In this document: positions 24,778-27,080 of the stretch, one piece after another | Position numbering within the stretch: position 1 is the first letter of the stretch | How the letters are laid out: the number at the start of each line of letters is the position of its first letter | NCBI GenBank assembly: GCA_966112835.1 | Contig: CBHWEI010000018.1 | Coordinates: 1 to 27,080 of the forward strand | DNA: 27,080 bases | Direction of reading: 5' to 3' | Source of the DNA: UBA668 sp966112835 | Lineage (GTDB): Bacteria; Actinomycetota; Acidimicrobiia; Acidimicrobiales; Ilumatobacteraceae | Position numbers and translations under genes: made by a program | The notes under the pieces: generated by a model | Seen by the model: only the letters and a program-made list of their open reading frames with translations | The model's database searches: none | What the model was told of the DNA's origin: nothing

Positions 24778-24795
24778 GGCTATCAGATGATAGCC
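24778..24795. promoter_or_regulatory. 18-bp palindromic operator abutting the flavoprotein start codon
   Basis: GGCTATCAGATGATAGCC has perfect 8-bp arms (24778-24785 and 24788-24795) around two central bases, and it touches the ATG of the flavoprotein gene. On the - strand it contains TATCAT, placed to serve as -10 box for transcription starting at or next to the ATG. A dimeric repressor (GntR/FadR or TetR type) bound here would block initiation directly. No second copy was noticed in the window, so the regulator is unknown. Confidence 0.6.
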
Positions 24796-24822
24796 GACGC
24801 CGCGACTGCTCCTGTGCCGGGG

Positions 24823-24873
24823 CCCGGAGTCCCTCCGGAGGGAGACGCACGAGCCCGGAGTGCCTCCGGAGGG
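24823..24873. repeat. Two direct copies of a 20-bp palindromic repeat
   Basis: CCCGGAGTCCCTCCGGAGGG (24823-24842) and CCCGGAGTGCCTCCGGAGGG (24854-24873) differ at one base and are 11 bp apart. Each can fold on itself (CCGGAG against CTCCGG with a 3-nt loop). The second copy touches the stop codon of the monooxygenase-hydrolase gene. The position suits a - strand terminator or mRNA 3'-end stabiliser, though no T-run follows. It may also be a dispersed intergenic repeat of the genome. Confidence 0.65.
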
Positions 24874-27080
24874 TCAGGCGTGGACGCTGGCGAAGAAGTT
24901 GCGGAGGGCGTTGCCCATGCGCTCGCGGTACTCCTTGCCGGTGAGCACGACGTCGACCATGGTGATGGACGTGTGCATGTGGCCGCGGGCCTGCACGTGC
25001 TCGACGGGAACGCCGGCCGCGGCCAGGGCGGCGGCGTAGTCGTTGCCCTCGTCGCGCAGCGGGTCGAACTCGGCGGTGATGATCATGGCCGGCGGCAGGC
25101 CCGACAGGTCGCCCAGGAGCGGCGAGGCCTTCGGATCGGCACGCTGCTCCTTCGTGGCGTAGTGGTCCCAGAACCAGTGCATGAGATCCCTGGTGAGCAG
25201 GAACCCGTCGGCGTTGTCGGTGTAGGACTGGCGGTCGACCGTGCCGTCGGTGACGGGCGTGAGCAACAGCTGCCCGACGAGCGCGGGGCCGCCCGCGTCG
25301 CGGGCCGTCTGGCACGTGACCGCGGCGACGTTCGCACCGGCGCTCCAACCCGCCACGGCGAGCTGGCCGGGAATGCCGCCCAGTTCGGTGATGTGCTCGG
25401 CCACCCACTGCACGGCGGCGAGGCCGTCGTCGGCGGCCGCAGGGAAGCGAGCCTCGGGCCCGTGCCGGTAGTTGACCGACACGATGATGGCGTCGCTGCG
25501 GTCGCACAGGTCGCGGCACAACGGATCGTCGGACGTGTGGCTGCCGATCACCCAGCCGCCGCCGTGGAAGTAGACGACCACCGGGTGCGGGCCAGTGCTC
25601 TTCGGGCGGTACAGGCGGTACTCGATGGGGCTGCCGTCGGCGGCGGGCATGGTGCCGTCGACGATCTCGCCCACGTCCGGCCCGGGCGGGCGCATGGCGC
25701 CGCTGGCCTCGGAGAACATGCGTGCGTCGGCCGGCGACATGCTGTCCATGGTGGGCAGCTGCATCTCGGCCATCATGTCGAGGATCATCTTCACGTCGGG
25801 CTGCACGCGGCGGACGATGCCGTCGTTCAACTGCTGGCCGCCGGGGCCCTGCAGGCGGAAGCCCAGGTACTGGTTGGCGACGACGTCCTCGCAGGCGAGG
25901 CGGTAGCTGTCGACACCGCCGATGTAGGGCAGGAACACGCGCGGCTTGCCGGGCACGTTGGCGCCGATGTACCAGCTGTTCGCCATGGGGTGCAGGGTGA
26001 GCGACGCGCAGTCGTTGGCGTGCTGCACCCAGCCGTCCTCGGCGGTCTGCGAGGGCTCGATGGTGTCGAAGCCGTTCTCGCGTAGGTGGACCAGGGTGTC
26101 GCGCACCCAGTCGACGTGCTGCTCGATGGACACCATCATGTTCGACAGCACCGACGGGCTGCCGGGACCCGTGATGGTGAAGAAGTTCGGGAAGCCAGTG
26201 GTCATGAGGCCGAGGTAGTTGACCGGTCCGCCCGCCCACTTGTCCTTCAGGGTGATGCCGTCGCGGCCCTCGATGTCGACCGACACGATGGCGCCGGTCA
26301 TCGCGTCGAAGCCGGTGGCGTAGACGATGGCGTCGAACTCGACCGACTCGTCGCCGAACTCGATGCCGGTCTCGGTGACCGTGGTGATGGGCGTCTTGCG
26401 CAGGTCGACCAGCCGCACGTGGGGCAGGTTGTAGGTGGCGTAGTAGTTGGTGTCGAGGCAGGGCCGCTTGGTGCCGAAGGGGTGGTCCTTCGGGCACAGG
26501 GTCTCGGCCGTCTCGGGGTCGGCGACGATGCCGCGGATCTTCTCGCGGATCATCTCGGCCACCACCTCGTTGGCCTCCAGGCTGACGCCCTGGTCGGCGA
26601 ACACGCCGAGGATCTCGAACAGCTCGCCGGCCTCCCAGGCCTTCTCGAACCGCTCGCGGCGGACCTCGGGCGTGGACGTGAGCGCCATGATCTCGTTCGG
26701 CTCGGCGGGGATGCCACCGCGCGAGTACCTCGCCGCATGGCGGTACCCCGCGCGGTCGGCCTCGAGCGGGGCCCTCTTCTCGGGGCGCACGGCACCGTTG
26801 TGGGCGGGCACCGAGAAGTTCGGCGTGCGCTGGAACACCGTGAGCTGCGACGCCTGAGCGGCGATGAGCGGGATGGACTGGATGCCGGAGGAACCGGTGC
26901 CGATGACAGCCACGCGCTTGCCGGTGAAGTCGACGCCCTCGTGCGGCCAGCGGCCCGTGACGTAGACGTCGCGGGTGTAGCGGTCGGCGCCGGGCACGTC
27001 GGGCGTCTTCGGCAGCGACAGGCAACCGGTGGCCATGACGTAGTGGCGGCAGGTGATGGTCTCGTCGCTGCCGCCGGGGC
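24874..27080 (-). CDS. Baeyer-Villiger-type flavin monooxygenase fused to HSL-family alpha/beta hydrolase (5' end outside window)
   Basis: One uninterrupted frame runs off the right edge, and the first FAD Rossmann motif is not seen. From the visible start it has RHYVMATGCLS, the NADPH site VIGTGSSG, VYATGFD and FPNFFTITGPGSPS, all standard for class B flavin monooxygenases (nt about 25,700-27,080). It continues without a stop into an esterase of the hormone-sensitive-lipase family. That part has oxyanion HGGG, nucleophile Ser in GWSAG (Trp instead of the usual Asp), Asp in EFDPLRD and His in RGHMH (nt about 24,960-25,570). The pairing would turn a ketone into an ester and then hydrolyse it. 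The Baeyer-Villiger fingerprint FxGxxxHxxxW reads YTRDVYVTGRW, so Phe, Gly and His are all changed. An upstream Met at 27036 is internal to the domain, not the start. Confidence 0.9.
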   Translation of the reverse strand, partial: PGGSDETITCRHYVMATGCLSLPKTPDVPGADRYTRDVYVTGRWPHEGVDFTGKRVAVIGTGSSGIQSIPLIAAQASQLTVFQRTPNFSVPAHNGAVRPEKRAPLEADRAGYRHAARYSRGGIPAEPNEIMALTSTPEVRRERFEKAWEAGELFEILGVFADQGVSLEANEVVAEMIREKIRGIVADPETAETLCPKDHPFGTKRPCLDTNYYATYNLPHVRLVDLRKTPITTVTETGIEFGDESVEFDAIVYATGFDAMTGAIVSVDIEGRDGITLKDKWAGGPVNYLGLMTTGFPNFFTITGPGSPSVLSNMMVSIEQHVDWVRDTLVHLRENGFDTIEPSQTAEDGWVQHANDCASLTLHPMANSWYIGANVPGKPRVFLPYIGGVDSYRLACEDVVANQYLGFRLQGPGGQQLNDGIVRRVQPDVKMILDMMAEMQLPTMDSMSPADARMFSEASGAMRPPGPDVGEIVDGTMPAADGSPIEYRLYRPKSTGPHPVVVYFHGGGWVIGSHTSDDPLCRDLCDRSDAIIVSVNYRHGPEARFPAAADDGLAAVQWVAEHITELGGIPGQLAVAGWSAGANVAAVTCQTARDAGGPALVGQLLLTPVTDGTVDRQSYTDNADGFLLTRDLMHWFWDHYATKEQRADPKASPLLGDLSGLPPAMIITAEFDPLRDEGNDYAAALAAAGVPVEHVQARGHMHTSITMVDVVLTGKEYRERMGNALRNFFASVHA

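Noticed and set aside
24874..27080. Two separate genes (monooxygenase and hydrolase) joined by a sequencing error
   Set aside because: The frame is continuous with normal codon bias, and the linker (about nt 25,600-25,850) has no stop codon or good ribosome binding site with start.

Overview
The window is GC-rich DNA with strong G/C at third codon positions, GTG and TTG starts, several overlapping gene pairs and at least two genes that look leaderless. A mycothiol-type DsbA-fold protein, TetR, DUF1003, YfhO-like and SipW/TasA-type surface proteins all point to a free-living actinobacterium. The gene mix, especially the surface repeat protein, suggests the Acidimicrobiia (Ilumatobacter-like), but that rank is an inference. 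I see no phage, integrase, insertion sequence or CRISPR array. The content reads as ordinary chromosome rich in catabolic and envelope genes.

Left part (1-9.0 kb). The 3' part of a tRNA-Ala(GGC) and its terminator come first. Next is a two-gene unit on the + strand: an Rv2466c-like thioredoxin-fold protein that lacks the resolving cysteine, and an MFS exporter. On the - strand follow an M13 metallopeptidase coupled by a GTGA overlap to an SDR oxidoreductase, then a cupredoxin-like lipoprotein. A tightly overlapping three-gene operon ends this part. In transcription order it encodes a class V aminotransferase (cysteine-desulfurase-like), a protein of unknown function and a Rieske oxygenase.

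Middle part (9.0-16.9 kb). A 329-bp, partly AT-rich leader precedes two secreted proteins: a SipW/TasA-type small protein and an 810-residue protein with four tandem ~108-residue repeats, each opening with an EF-hand-like calcium loop. A small hypothetical gene and a DUF1003 membrane protein converge, sharing a CTAG stop. Next comes a three-gene + strand operon (SDR, FGGY kinase, FAD-linked oxidase) that I recognise as the counterpart of the Escherichia coli ygcW/ygcE/ygcU genes, probably a catabolic pathway for an unidentified sugar or polyol.

Right part (16.9-27.1 kb). Two tandem YfhO-like polytopic membrane proteins (GT-C fold, - strand) overlap by 8 nt and are divergent from a TetR regulator. 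The TetR gene converges on a dimethylglycine/sarcosine-dehydrogenase-like flavoprotein with a GcvT domain. The start codon of that flavoprotein gene abuts an 18-bp palindrome that looks like an operator. Upstream of it lie two copies of a 20-bp palindromic repeat. The window ends inside a gene that fuses a Baeyer-Villiger-type flavin monooxygenase to an HSL-family alpha/beta hydrolase, i.e. ester formation and ester cleavage in one chain, although its Baeyer-Villiger fingerprint is degenerate.
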